Positions 46,461 to 57,604 of a DNA stretch of 64,000 nt are shown here, piece by piece; the first letter of the stretch is position 1, and the number at the start of each line of letters is the position of its first letter. The stretch is taken from positions 16,515,001 to 16,579,000 of the forward strand of contig PUFA01000007.1 of assembly GCA_003508835.1 (NCBI GenBank), in the 5' to 3' direction. The notes under the pieces are model-generated. The model saw only the letters and a program-made list of their open reading frames with translations, was not told where the DNA came from and ran no database searches. Origin of the DNA: Eonycteris spelaea. Taxonomy: Eukaryota; Chordata; Mammalia; Chiroptera; Pteropodidae. Made by a program: the position numbers and the translations under genes.

Positions 46461-47251
46461 AATTTTATGAACATATGAATACATTATATATAAATACCTA
46501 TATGAATAAATGCATAAATACAAAGTCAAGTTCTAAGCCAATAGTTTCCAAAAATTTAATACACACCTCTATCAATTAAAATTTTGAGCTCACACACAAT
46601 ATGTGGATATGTATATACACCTGAGAGTTTTATCTATTATCAATTTAGATATATGTACTATCTAGTAGAAACCATGAAATCATAAAAAAACTATAAATAT
46701 AAATTTCTCACAGACTTTGAAATATTTTCTCCTGAAATATCTCCTTCAGAAAGCACTACCTGAAGCCATTATGTTCTACTATTTCCAATTTTATATAAAA
46801 GAGAGTACTATCACAGTCTTAATCTGGATCTTTCAAGAGTGTAATTACAGGTATCCCAGGAATAGCATTGCTGGGTGAAAGAGAGATGGGGAGCCTTTTC
46901 TATGGAATCTGTTTCTAATTCCATACCTTTTATTTTGACCCCATGGTTTTTTTCAGTGTGTCAGATCAGATAGTTACTTACCCTGAGATTGTTAGATATC
47001 CTCCTCTTCAAGATCACTTTACACATCTCAGGAATGGCAGAGGTCAACCTAGTACATTCGACGAGGAAAGAATTAAAATTTGGTCAGAAAATTGTAAATA
47101 ATTTTCCTTAAGTCTTAAGTCAGTTAAACAGAGATGCTCAGGTGCCTCTGCTTCACAAAAGGTTCTAGTGCTTTGGAAGTTAGAGTTTACAAAATATTTC
47201 ACAAAGTTTTAAATTGTGTGTGTGTGCATGTATGTGTGTATTTAGAGAGTG
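46461..47251. other. Unassigned DNA
   Basis: AT-rich to 46700, balanced after. Contains a short TG-rich run at 47216-47240. No gene recognised. Confidence 0.45.
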
Positions 47252-47693
47252 TGTTGAGTAGAGTAGTGTCCCCCCCAAACCCATATCTACCCAGAAGCTA
47301 TGAATGTGACCTTATTTGGAAATAAGGAATATGGTTTTGCAGGTTTAATTAGATATGATTAAATGAGTTTATACAGGATTAAAGTAGGTCCATAATCCAA
47401 TGAAACTGATGTTTCTATAAGTGAAAATCTGAGCACAGAAACGCAAGCATGCAGGGGTGAAGAGGGAGGCAGAGATTAAATTGGAGTGATGCATCTTCAA
47501 GCCAAGAAATGCCAAGATTGCCAGCAGCCACCATAAACTGGTAGAGACAAGGAAAGATTGTTCCCTAGAGGCTTCAGAGGAAACATGGCCATGCTGACAA
47601 CTTGATTTTGGACTTCTGGCTTCCAGAATTGGGGGAATACATTTTCTGAGTTTTTAAGCCTTCCAGGGATGCAAACCTAGACAAGTAATTATA
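47252..47693 (+). mobile_element. MaLR-type (MLT-like) LTR, forward
   Basis: TGTTGAGTAGAGTAGTGTCC, GAATGTGACCTTATTTGGAA, CATAATCCAATGAAACTGAT, GGAGTGATGCATCTTCAAGC, CAAGAAATGCCAAGATTGCC, TTTTGGACTTCTGGCTTCCA and GAGTTTTTAAGCC. About 20 bases of the 3' part are deleted. Same family as 48827-49290 and 62911-63350 and, in reverse, 40767-41292. Confidence 0.9.
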
Positions 47694-47744
47694 TATATTA
47701 GGTTTAACCTTCTGAGACATTTTAGAACATTAGTTTTTAAAAAT

Positions 47745-47995
47745 TGTTAATAATAGTAATTAGCAATAATAAATACCACTTAATGAATATTAAATGTACC
47801 AGGTTTTCAGATTTTTTGTTGAATGCTTTAATATGTAAATGTTATTTAAAGATAACACTGTCCACTAAGTAAGAAGCTATTATTTTCACTTTTCGCTATT
47901 ATTTTCACTTTTCAAGTACTAAATTGAGAATTAAAGTAGTTTAAATAATTTCAGAAAACCAGCAAATGGCAGTTAGGATTCATATTCTGGCCTGT
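47745..47995 (-). repeat. MIR SINE, reverse, with internal 19-bp duplication
   Basis: ATACCACTTAATGAATATTA, ATGTACCAGGTTTTCAGATT, TAAATTGAGAATTAAAGTAG, CAAATGGCAGTTAGGATTC. The order is reversed MIR. GCTATTATTTTCACTTTTC at 47876-47894 is repeated perfectly at 47895-47913, a later slippage event. Confidence 0.75.
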
Positions 47996-47999
47996 GTTA

Positions 48000-48165
48000 T
48001 TCTCAGGTTCCCAGTAGTAATAGCGCATTTGAAGTATGATTTTCACGATACAGTTAAATATTCGTTTTACTTCATCATGTTTAAATATATTACCACTCTT
48101 AATTTTTAGCAAAAATTTGGCACATTTAGGCAGTCTATAAATACTTATCGAATGAATGAATATAT
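48000..48165 (+). repeat. Possible L2 3' tail, forward
   Basis: TTGGCACATTTAGGCAGTC then ATAAATACTTATCGAATGAA (L2: GGCACATAGTAGGTGCTCAATAAATACTTGTTGAATGAA). Only the last ~60 bases are convincing. Confidence 0.5.
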
Positions 48166-48826
48166 GCAGCATCACAGCATTTTTTATATGATAATATTTC
48201 TAATTTTTTCTTTGGCCGCAATATGTAGAAGTAAATTTTAAGATGGGAAGAAAAACTGATTTTATGTCATAGCATCTGTCACCCAAAAACCAAGCTCCTT
48301 TTCTAATGAAAGCAGCTGCCTCCAAAAGAACAGAAATCAACATAAACATTTATAGGAGCCTCTAAGAACCATAAACTACTCACTAAGCACGAAGAGCTTT
48401 TCTTCCAAGAATGCTCAAATGGCTTATAAAACGATACATTATTTTATGTTCTCATGGCCCATTAAATCTTTTTTAATGCAGTGTTCTTTTGAATCAGTAA
48501 GTTTTGCATGTGCCAAAGTGATGATGGCACTTGCTCTGGTGTTTATCGCAGTGGGCACCGTTATCCAAGTGCTTCTATATTTTATTGTTGCCCCCAAAAC
48601 AGCATTTTTCCTCAGTGTAAAAACATTGAAATAAGAGTATTTATTTTTTAGTAAAGGAAAGAATGGTTTTTAGCTTGTTTCTTTGAAAAGAATGTGAAAT
48701 CTGACTGTGTGTGAAAACTCTCCTGTTCAAAACAGCAAGCAGCTAATCAAAGGTTGGACTTTCTGAATATCACAGATTTAAGAATTTAAAAGTCTCTTAC
48801 TTAGGAATTTAACATAAGGAAGCATC
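48166..48826. other. Unassigned, possible conserved non-coding DNA
   Basis: Balanced, low-repeat sequence. A 71-codon plus frame (48419-48634) has one hydrophobic stretch (MALALVFIAVGTVIQVLLYF) but no homology that I recognise and no gene context. I treat it as chance. Could be a conserved non-coding block. Confidence 0.4.
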
Positions 48827-49290
48827 TGATGAGGGTGAATTATGTTCCCCGCAAGGACTATGTTGAGTTCTAACTCCTGGGACTTACGACTATATCCTTA
48901 TTTGGAAATGGGGTCTTAACTGATATAATCAAGTTGCAGTAAGGTCAGTGTCTCACTAGGGTGGGCCTTAATCCACAATGACCTGTGTTCTTATAAGAGA
49001 AAGCAGGGATACAGAGGTGAATAACACATGAAGATACAGAGACACAGAGGGAAGACGGCTTTCAAGGCCGAGGCAGAGATTGACATTATTCTGCCACAAA
49101 CTGAGGAACGTTTGGGGCTACCAGAAGCTGAGTGAGACAAGGAGGGATCCTCCCCTAGAACCTTCAAAAGGATCATGATCCTGCCAACACTTTGATATTG
49201 AGCTTTTGGTCTCCAGAATAAATCTATGTTGATTTAAATCACTTAGTTTGTGATACTGTTTTATGGCAGCCCTGGGAAACTGAAATGACA
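48827..49290 (+). mobile_element. MaLR-type (MLT-like) LTR, forward, full length
   Basis: TGATGAGGGTGAATTATGTT at the start, then ATATCCTTATTTGGAAATGG, GGGTGGGCCTTAATCCACAA, TGTGTTCTTATAAGAGAAAG, AGACACAGAGGGAAGACGGC, GCTACCAGAAGCTGAGTGAG, GGTCTCCAGAATAAATCTAT and GGCAGCCCTGGGAAACTGAA, ending in CA at 49290. About 464 bp with TG...CA ends. No internal retroviral sequence. The minus frames 48991-49176 and 49118-49366 are antisense accidents. Confidence 0.93.
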
Positions 49291-50325
49291 TGTAAACTTT
49301 TGCTAATAGTTCCAGACTGAGATGGTTACATAGGTCAAGAATCTTAGTGCACGTGTTTTCTGTCATTCTAAAGAATGTGGTGTCTTAAATCTAAGAATGT
49401 TTCTAGCTGCTGAACAACTTTTAGGTTTTAATCAATGAGTCAGTATTTATTATATACATATTAAGACCTCCAAATCACTTAAGCTGTTCAAGGAGGGCAC
49501 AGTATATAAATTGAATACAAACTTCAGTCTGATTAGCTATACCAGACTCTCATCTTCTAACAAATGTGTTATGTTCCCTACTCCTTGTCTTCATATAACA
49601 TCTAGGAAGATGGTGAAATGCCCTTAAATCTCTCTCTCTCTTTTTTTTTTCTGTAAATGCTACTATGAATTTCCTAGAGTTTTCACTGTCGTGTCTTCTA
49701 TTTTATACACCAATGAAGGTGACATCATGGATTCCTTAGCAACTTTTCAGTTCATACACCCTGTCACAAAATCTTTGGTGATTGTTGTAAACTCACATTT
49801 GGTTAAATAATAACCTTTCTAAGTTATTTCATGGGAAAAGATGATTTTTTTAAGGTAGCCATTTCTTCTCACTCACATAATGTGTCCCTGTCCTCACACC
49901 AAGGTCAAGTCCAGGAAGATGCACCAAGCTCAAGATGTCTCCGTAATTCTTACAGTCACCAGGAATTTGGAATTTAGAAACTGAGATTTTTCCTCCTTTT
50001 GTCATCTAATTTGGTAAATAGAAAAAGTAGATCTGCTTGAAAAATTAGAATGAAGACAGCATACCTGGAAACAGAAAGATCGGAGCAGGAGATACTTTCT
50101 GAGACCCAGCTACATTCCCGCTTTTATCCTTATAACTGATTCCTGAGTTAGCTCAAGTGAGTTTTAGTAAATTGCAACTGACAAGTCTTAACTGATTTAA
50201 AATAGATTATATTGTATATTTTTAGCTGTGAGAGGATGGAGCCTTACATATTATTTGGATGTCATCATCTTTTCTCTTTCTCCTATGACACTGCGCAGAA
50301 GTCATTTTGGTTACTATTCTCATGG
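49291..50325. other. Unassigned DNA
   Basis: No gene or confident repeat seen. There is a CT/T tract at 49629-49650. Otherwise plain intergenic-type sequence. Confidence 0.45.
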
Positions 50326-50357
50326 TGAGAGAAGGGAGAGAGGGAGGGAAAATGAAT

Positions 50358-50411
<54 letters not shown>
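50326..50411. repeat. Purine tract plus (CT)26 microsatellite
   Basis: A GA/G-rich purine tract at 50326-50352 is followed by a pure CT run at 50360-50411. The two halves are partly complementary, so the region could fold back or form a triplex. The tract generates the arginine/glutamate repeat frame on minus (50222-50581) and the serine/leucine repeat frames on plus. Confidence 0.95.
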
Positions 50412-50414
<3 letters not shown>

Positions 50415-50861
50415 GTTTGTAGAGCATCTCTTTCATTAACATTTAGCACTTCTGATATCTCTCTACCCCAATTATCATTTTCATCCAGGATACAGAGTGA
50501 CACCTGATTGATAAGTCTGGAAATAAAAAAAACCAGCATCTGTTGCCAACTCCTTTCTTTCCCTTTCTTTTTGTAATACATGATTTTCAGAGAATGCGTG
50601 CTCTCTACCAGGCTGTAAAGTTCAGAGTATTAGGTCTTATCTTTAGGGTAGGAAGCAGAGAAAAGGAGGAGGGAGAAGTTGGGCTCAAAAACACCGGCAA
50701 CTTCTGTATTAAGCCAAATACTTAGAACCCTCAAAGGGGAATCTGTTTCTTGGAGAAATAAATAACATCAGGATATTGATGGGTCGAGGCTTTTTAACTT
50801 TCTTGCTGTTCAGTGTCATCAGTGTACACTTTTTGGAGATTTTTATAGGTGTGCAAGTGGT
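50412..50861. other. Unassigned DNA
   Basis: Balanced sequence, partly purine-rich at 50650-50690. No feature recognised. Confidence 0.45.
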
Positions 50862-51300
50862 GTTCTGCTTATCTATTACTACATTACAAACCATCCTAAA
50901 ACTGTAGACAGTGTGTCCTTATGGCATCATCTAAGGCAACAGGTCACTTTCAAGATGGCATCTTTGCTCGCATACCCTGTGCCTCCATGTTCCTTGGCTT
51001 TCCTCTCTCTCCACATGGTGTTTTATCCTCCAGACCTTCTCAATATGGCTTGACCTTCTTGTAGCACTATAGTCTCCGGTTAGTTATATTTTTAAAATAA
51101 TGGCTAGCTTACAAGAGATCCAGGTAGAAGCAACAAGCCTTCTTATAATGTAGCTTCAGAAGTCCCAAATCTTACTACTGCCATACTTAATTAGTTAGAC
51201 AAGTCACAGAAATTACTCAGATTCAAGGGAAGATAATTAGACTCTACTTCTTAATGAGAACATGGCAAGATCACAATGCAGAAGGGCATCTTAGTAAAAT
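50862..51300 (-). mobile_element. MLT-like LTR, reverse
   Basis: On plus: TTCTGCTTATCTATTACTAC, AAACCATCCTAAAACTGTAG, CTCTCTCCACATGGTGTTTT, AGATCCAGGTAGAAGCAACA, CTTCAGAAGTCCCAAATCTT, ATTACTCAGATTCAAGGGAA and TAGACTCTACTTCTTAATGA. The order is that of a reversed old LTR (…GGACCAGGTGGAAGC…CCAGATTCAAGGG…GACTCCACCTCTT). Confidence 0.75.
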
Positions 51301-52447
51301 GCAATTGGTCACACCTCACTTGTAGCCATTGCAATCTGGGAGGCTTCTGTATTTAATGCAAATATTACCTTATTTAATTCTTGCAACAATACTATAATTA
51401 ATCTTTGAGTGGTTATATTCTCTATATTGTAGGCATAAAGCCAGGGGATTTTTATCTTGGTCAGACATTGTAGCATAAAGCAGCTTTGTCAAATGTCAAG
51501 CGATTATTTCTATAAGCCAAGTTGTAAAAGTTGGCCCTAAGTGTCATACAAATGCTGCAGTTCTCAGCAAAACTGTGAGACTTCAGCAAAAGCAAAATCA
51601 AGAGCTGAGGACCTCATCAGATGTGGGGACCAGCAAAAATACAGGCTGTATGGGCCTTAACTAAAGTCTAGTCTGATTTGTGGTGTCCACATATGCTGAG
51701 TGCAGAGTGGTGAGGGTAACTAGCTTAATTGTGCACTTGTAATTTAAAGAAAAGGCATACTTTTGTTTTTAATATATATATATATACACGTTGAACCTGC
51801 TTGACTTTGGACTATGGAAAATAAGGTTTTGCTAAGCGGGTATGATAAAAGGAAAGAATATTGATTATCATAAAAATTATCTTTCCAGAAATAGGACATT
51901 AAGACAATTGATACTAAAGCAATTTTTTCCACTTTTAACATGTATCTGAGTTTTGAGTGCTCTACAGAAACACACCAAGTTTTAGCAAAGTCTGAGGTTT
52001 AAATTTTATGACTGCCCAAGATAGGTATAGCACTAGCTCAGCTGACAAATTCAATTCTGCACGTGGTATCATACTGGCAGTTTTCTAGAGATTAATTTTG
52101 CATTCAGGTTAAAGAGACAGGCAGCATTGTAACCTGAGTTGAAGCTAGCTCTGGATTTTTTTAACTGCTCAGAGAGAAAAATCATCCTTCAAATACAGGT
52201 TTCTAAGATTTAAAGAATTTAACAGCAAGATGCAATAAAAACACTCCCTGTAGCATAAGACAGAAAACACCTTTTAAAAAAAATTATAAATGTTCATGCC
52301 TGGATGAAGCTCACACAATCTAATACTGATGAAATGACAGCGGAATTTAAGAATCAGACTGCACAGGACAAACGTTGAGGGAACACCTTTCAGTCTTTGG
52401 CCATTAAATATGATGTTAGCCCTGGATGTTTTATAGCTTTTGAGTGC
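51301..52447. other. Unassigned DNA
   Basis: A weak reversed-MIR-like phrase lies at 51365-51430 (CTTATTTAATTCTTGCAACA). There is a short TA run at 51772-51786. Balanced patches at 51540-51720 are unexplained. No gene is visible. Confidence 0.4.
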
Positions 52448-53225
52448 TTTTTTTTAATGTAAAGTTTTAGATTTTGTCCAACGCTTTTTCTGCATCTGTT
52501 GAGATGATTGTGTGGTTTTTTGTTCTTTTTTAAATTAATACAATAATGTCTTACATTGATGGAATATTATAATTTGAACCCTGTTATATAATCCAGGAGA
52601 AAGGATGATGTATTTGATTGGTGTACAATCCTCTTTATATGTTGCTGAATTTGATCAGCTGTATATTGAAAATTTTTGCATCCATATGTACAAGAAATAT
52701 CGGCCTGAAATTTACTTTTCTTGTGATGTCTTTGGTTTAATATCAAGGATATAATGACCTTATGCAGTGCATTAGAAGTGCTCTAGTTTTTTTAAGAGTT
52801 TTTGAAAGAATGGAATAATTCTTTTTTTAAACATTTGGTAAAATTTACCAATGAAGCCAGCCATTTGTAGAAAGTATTTAACTTACAAATTCAATTTCTT
52901 TACTTCTTATAAGTCAATTCAGGTATTCTATTTTTTCTTGAGTCAGTTTAAGTAGTATTTTTTTTTCTAAGATTTTGTCCATTTTATCTATGGTATCTAA
53001 TTTTTGTCATAAAATTTCCTCGTAATACTTTTTCATCTTTATGTTACATATGGATGTTTTTTCACTCATTCTTAATTTGATTAATTTGAGTCATCAATTT
53101 TTTCTAGGTCCATCTAGCAAAAGGCTTGCCAATTTTGCTAATCTCTAAGAAGCAATCATTGGCTTTATTAAAATTGTTTTTTGTTTTCTATTCTGGGTCT
53201 TAAGTAATAATTATCACATTGAACA
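52448..53225 (-). mobile_element. L1 ORF2 reverse-transcriptase-region fragment, reverse
   Basis: The plus strand reads as antisense L1 ORF2: CTTTTTCTGCATCTGTTGAG, ATGATTGTGTGGTTTTTTGT, ATGTTGCTGAATTTGATCAG, AATTTTTGCATCCATATGTA, AAATATCGGCCTGAAATTTA, CAATGAAGCCAGCCATTTG, AGATTTTGTCCATTTTATCT and TAGCAAAAGGCTTGCCAATT. This is part of the segment encoding the reverse transcriptase of the LINE. It lacks both ends of the element and has no long open frame, so it is old and dead. Confidence 0.85.
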
Positions 53226-53231
53226 TCAACT

Positions 53232-53304
53232 CATATATACATATATATAATATTCACATTGAACATATATATATAATATGTGTATATGTGTGTGTGTGTA
53301 TGTA

Positions 53305-53355
<51 letters not shown>

Positions 53356-53372
53356 AAATATATGTATATAAT
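53232..53372. repeat. (TA)n/(TG)n compound microsatellite
   Basis: TA-rich start, TGTG/TATG middle, then about 18 pure TA units at 53313-53348 and more TA-rich sequence. CACATTGAACAT occurs at 53215 and again at 53255, a 40-bp direct repeat at its left edge. Long TA runs can extrude cruciforms. Confidence 0.95.
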
Positions 53373-53469
53373 AGAGGCAATGATTTTTCCCTCCGAAGGG
53401 TTTTAAATTTTTTGAACTTCGATTCTTTGTTTCAATGCATTTTTCTCCACTATACTATGAAAACAAATA

Positions 53470-53540
53470 TTTATCTTTATTTTCTCATAGCCCACACATA
53501 GTAGGCACTCAGTAAATTTGGCTTAAATAAATTGACTAAC
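53470..53540 (+). repeat. L2 3' tail, forward
   Basis: CCCACACATAGTAGGCACTC followed by AGTAAATTTGGCTTAAATAA. A close match to the L2 terminal phrase. Confidence 0.7.
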
Positions 53541-53699
53541 TGAAGGGGAATAATCATGCTAATTACTGCATTCCAGATCCTCTTTACCCGAAGACTCAAC
53601 AAGGTAGAGAGGCAATTAAAGAAACTATAGATAAGACCACCTTCAAGAAGAAAGGAGGGGAAGAGTTTGTCCCATGTTCTTGTGCTGCCTAGACACTGA

Positions 53700-53850
53700 C
53701 CTTAATTTATCTTAATTATCTATTATATTTTAGAGACCGTGCTGGGTGCTAAAACTACAGAGAATATTAAAAGACATTTTTGACCTTAAGAACCTAGATT
53801 CTGTGGATATTAAAAAAACTGCTATTAAAATGTAAATCCAATATTACAAT
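53700..53850 (-). repeat. L2 3' end, reverse
   Basis: GACCGTGCTGGGTGCTAAAA, ACTACAGAGAATATTAAAAG and TTAAGAACCTAGATTCTGTG. The reversed L2 tail (GTGCTAGGTGCTGGGAATAC…GAGCTTACATTCTAG). Confidence 0.6.
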
Positions 53851-53854
53851 AAAT

Positions 53855-54110
53855 GACAATAGCCATTTATTAAGCAGTTTTTGTGTGCAATGCACTGTAT
53901 GTGGACATTTAGAAATTATTTCTCTAAATTCACACACCAAGCCCGTGTGGTTGGTAGTTACTCTATTTTACAGGTAAGGAAACTAAGGCCTATAGAAATT
54001 ATTGAATTTTCCTAGAGTATGAAACTTTGGAAATGGTTTAGACAGCATTTGAAAGTAGGTTTGTTGGACTCCAAATTTAGTGTTTATTCTATACTATGTA
54101 CTATTTTCCA
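53855..54110 (-). repeat. MIR SINE, reverse
   Basis: TAGCCATTTATTAAGCAGTT, TGTGTGCAATGCACTGTATG, CTCTATTTTACAGGTAAGGA, AACTAAGGCCTATAGAAATT and GGACTCCAAATTTAGTG. Nearly complete reversed MIR. The frame at 54019-54303 starts inside it and is not a gene. Confidence 0.85.
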
Positions 54111-54335
54111 TGAAGAAATTATGAAGTGCCTTGGGAATAAAGAAATGAAAATAGGAAATATTAAGTTGATAAATTCCATGACAGGAAAGAGTAGAATGAT
54201 TTATGTAATTTTCTTCAAAGAACTGTGCATTTTTAAAAAGGATCGTGGAGAAATGTCAGTAAATAAAGTAACCAGAGATACATTTCAGTTAGAGATTACT
54301 TGACAAGTCCCTTCAAACCATTACCAAGACCCTAT
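54111..54335. other. Unassigned DNA
   Basis: Purine-rich, no feature recognised. Confidence 0.4.
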
Positions 54336-54910
54336 CTTAGACCATATCTTTCAGAGGCAGTAGTAATAATGAGCATGGGGGAAGTCACATTGCCACCTGC
54401 ATGATTCCAAGCCATAGGGGTTGCTCATTAATCTGTCCTGAGAAACACTGGTGGTCATAGGACAGTGCCACCAGCAAGAAAAGTCTCTTCTCTCAGCCCT
54501 TATATAGAAATTCTTTCCTAGACTTCCTATGATAGTAGTTGCCTCATGAGGTGCCTAGTCCATTGTATCAAAGAACCATGGCCATCTTGTCACCTGACTT
54601 CTTCTAGGCTTTTGTAGAACACCAGAATTCTATGCCTAAAGAATCCACAAACCACTTCCCCAGATGTACTGAGTAAGTAAGCCGTCAAACACATCTCTAG
54701 GGCCAAGAAATAGCTCTTTGTGGAGTATGTGAGCTTAGACAAGTGGACTGTGGTATCTGTGCATGTACCTAAAGCTCCTTGCAGTGTTGAATGCAATTTA
54801 GAAAGCAAAAGAGAAGAGGGCCTTTGAAACACAAGCTGAGTGTGTGCTAGCAATCCTTGGATTACCTGCAAAAGACTTTGAGAATTCCAATTATAATCTT
54901 GGAATTTCAA
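54336..54910 (-). other. GC-richer stretch with a 106-codon open frame, unidentified
   Basis: Balanced sequence clearly different from its AT-rich surroundings. The minus strand is open at 54590-54910 (SLLQVIQGLLAHTQLVFQRP, LLLSKLHSTLQGALGTC, SGEVVCGFFRHRILVFYKSL). I recognise no domain. It could be an old LTR or other retroelement, or a fragment of a retrocopied transcript. The start is arbitrary and there is no promoter or splice context, so I do not call a gene. Confidence 0.35.
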
Positions 54911-56173
54911 GTTATTTTAAAGACATATTTGCAAAATATTTTAAGATTAAGATAAAAGATAAAATCATGTTGAGAAAGAGGAACATATTTTACTTAATAT
55001 TTTATTGGTTCTATGTATATGATGTATGTAGTATATAGGTGTGTATATAACACGTGCATGTGTGCAAATTGCATGCTCATATCATGTTGTCCTACAAATG
55101 TCAAAAGCAGAACCATTGGAAATAATACTGCTCAGTCCACTAAGGAAACCTTACCTTGAACCCTAGAATTGAACATATTGAAATGTTAAATGCCTGAAGG
55201 AGGGCTTTCTTAATTCTTTACTCCCTCTAGGGCCTGAAGTTTAAATCTATACAAAGGCAACATTTCTTGTAATTTGATTGTACTATTTTCCTTTTACTTC
55301 GCTTCTAAATTCTAAATTACTCTTCCCTCTGATTAATTTTTAATATGTTATTTACTTGAAAATTAAGTACAGTGTAATGTAGTTGCCAAGAAGTAGGCCA
55401 AGGGAATGAGTGAATAGTAGATTTTCTATTAACAATTCTGCACAATATATAACATGGAAAAGTAATCAATTTTGATTGGAAATACGGTCTCCAGGGAAGC
55501 TAGTAAAAATGAACTTTCTTTGCTTCTTTTAGCAGTATTTTTGAAGCTACTAAAATTGGGGTCATAAAGGGTAGATAGTTATTCTTTGGGGGCTTCCTCC
55601 TTATTACATCCCCAATCCACATATCTTTTCTAAATGTGTACTTGCAACATTGTTTCAGAGGGTTTAAATATGTCTTAAAAATAACTTCAGAGTTGCTGAT
55701 ATATTTGGTTTTCCCTTTACATATCAAAGTCAGGAACATATCAAAACTAAATTATTTACCATAGCATAATTTGTGATTAATTCAAGAGTCATCACTATTA
55801 GAGGTAAAAATATGTCATAAACATGAAAATCATAACATTTAACTTTTTTTAAAGTGAGAAAAATGAGTTCATAGGTACATTTGTCCAAGATATCTGTCTT
55901 AACCAACAATCATTCATTTAGGTAGAGTTGCACATTCTATCCTGTGTTCTGTGTAGACCTGTTCTTCATCAACTTTATCGCATTTACAAAAAGGAGTCTC
56001 TTTCTTTGCATCTGTACCATAATATATCTTCCAGATTTTTTACTTTTAAATTTCATGAGACCTTAGGTACGAAGCTCTGTCTGAAATATTTAAAAGACAT
56101 AGCCTTAGTCTCTGTCTATCATGTGCTCTGTGTTTTGGGACCAGTTGTTTTACTTCACTGAGCTCTCAGTCGC
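54911..56173. other. Unassigned AT-rich DNA
   Basis: No confident repeat or gene is visible. Frames at 55500-55739 (minus) and 55928-56161 (plus) have no known motif. Confidence 0.45.
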
Positions 56174-56816
56174 CAGCACTGTCTTGTACCACATAACCAC
56201 ATTCTGGTCAACGATGAACCACATATATGGACAATGGTCCCATAAGATTTTAATGGAACTGAACATTTCTGTTGCCTGGTTACATTGTGGCCATCCTAAT
56301 TAGTAGCTTAAATGCATTACTCATGCGTTTGTGGTGATGCTGGCATAAGCAAACCTACATCACTACCAGTTGCATAAAAGTATAGAACATACAATTATAT
56401 ACAGTACATAATATTTCATAATGATAATAAGTGACTATGTTACTGGCTTATACACTTACTATTATATACTTTTTACCATTGTATTAGAGCTTAATCTTTC
56501 TACTTATAAAAAAATTTTTGCCATGTAACAGTATGCCATGTTATGATGGCAACAGCCTGATATATCTTGTGTTTACTGCATCTCTTGATCGCATCACCTT
56601 CTCTTGTGCTTATTTAATCCCATGTTGTTTTGTGCAGTAACATGTTGTACAGGCTCATAGCCTAGAAGCAATGGGCTATACCACACAGCCTAGGTGTGCA
56701 GTAGGCTATACCATCTAGGCATGTGTGTAAGTGTACTCTATGATGCTCACACAGCCATGAAATTGCCTAATGATGCATTTTCAGAACCTATTCTGTTGTT
56801 AGGAGACACATGACTG
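56174..56816 (+). mobile_element. TcMar-Tigger non-autonomous element (MER44-like), internally deleted
   Basis: Both ends are recognisable. The left is TCTTGTACCACATAACCAC, then GGTCAACGATGAACCACATA and TGGTCCCATAAGATTTTAAT. The middle has GTTTGTGGTGATGCTGGCAT, CATACAATTATATACAGTAC and ATGATAATAAGTGACTATGT. The right has GTAACATGTTGTACAGGCTC, GGGCTATACCACACAGCCTA, GTAAGTGTACTCTATGATGC and ATGATGCATTTTCAGAACC, ending with ACACATGACTG. About 640 bp, with the transposase region deleted. It is a different Tigger family from those at 106 and 30121. Exact subfamily name from memory is uncertain. Confidence 0.88.
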
Positions 56817-57014
56817 CATTTAAAATCAGAGAATCATATAATATTATCTTTTAATTCCCATCTAGGTAGAAATATTTAATATCAATATTTTTTATCTTTA
56901 GAATATGTAACATATCCTGAGATGAATTTATCCATGCCTACACATACATTGAAGGAGTACTTTAAGAGAGCTTCTGTTTGTAATTTAAAAACACTTAAAA
57001 AGTGAATTTAGAAT
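56817..57014. other. Unassigned AT-rich DNA
   Basis: No feature seen. Confidence 0.45.
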
Positions 57015-57150
57015 GCATTTTGTTGCTTTCATTTGTTGTGTGAAGAAACCAAGATCAGAGAGTAAATGATTTACAGATCACTCAGTTTATAAGAAGCAGA
57101 GCAGAACTGGATATCAGGTTTTCAGATTCTAAATCTGTTACTTTTTTTCC
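57015..57150 (-). repeat. MIR SINE fragment, reverse
   Basis: GTGTGAAGAAACCAAGATCA, GAGAGTAAATGATTTACAGA, TCACTCAGTTTATAAGAAGC and AGAACTGGATATCAGG. The reversed MIR core and head. Confidence 0.75.
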
Positions 57151-57604
57151 ATTTTATCTTCATTTCCCATTTTGCCTGTGCATGTCACATATTCTGACTT
57201 GTTTAACAAATTTTTTGGTGTCCAGTAATGATGCATTGTATTGCCACAGTTTCTGGATCTTATAGTGTAGACATAAGAGATTATCATTTCATACTGTTTT
57301 CACTGTGATTAAGGGCATTGCATAATGATAGCTGTACAGCTGTGGACTACTCTTGACTTCATTCTGACACATCTTGAGTATTTACCTCAGTCTAAAGATA
57401 TAGTCCCAGTTTGATGAATGTGGGAACGTAATCTTACGTTTGGGCTGAATTTATAAAATTTACAAATTTTCCATAGTCATAAAGAACTAAAGTTTGGAGA
57501 CAAACCAAGGGAATTCCTTAATGATGTTAGGCATCACAATTATTCCTGGCACACATTACGTTTATTCATAACTTACCACCTATACAGTTACCTTTCCCCA
57601 TGTT
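57151..57604. other. Unassigned DNA
   Basis: Nothing recognised. A balanced patch at 57300-57430 is unexplained. Confidence 0.4.

Noticed and set aside
48419..48634. 71-codon plus frame with a membrane-like segment
   Set aside because: One hydrophobic stretch in AT-rich DNA is expected by chance. No homology, promoter or splice context.
47252..49290. Two same-orientation LTRs 1.1 kb apart as a single provirus
   Set aside because: The DNA between them holds a MIR and an L2-like tail and no retroviral genes, so they are separate solo LTRs.
50222..50581. 119-codon minus frame with a long arginine/glutamate repeat
   Set aside because: The repeat is simply the translation of the (CT)26 microsatellite. 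Plus-strand frames with serine/leucine repeats arise from the same tract.
53280..53501. Frame with valine/cysteine and isoleucine/tyrosine repeats
   Set aside because: Translation of the TG and TA runs.
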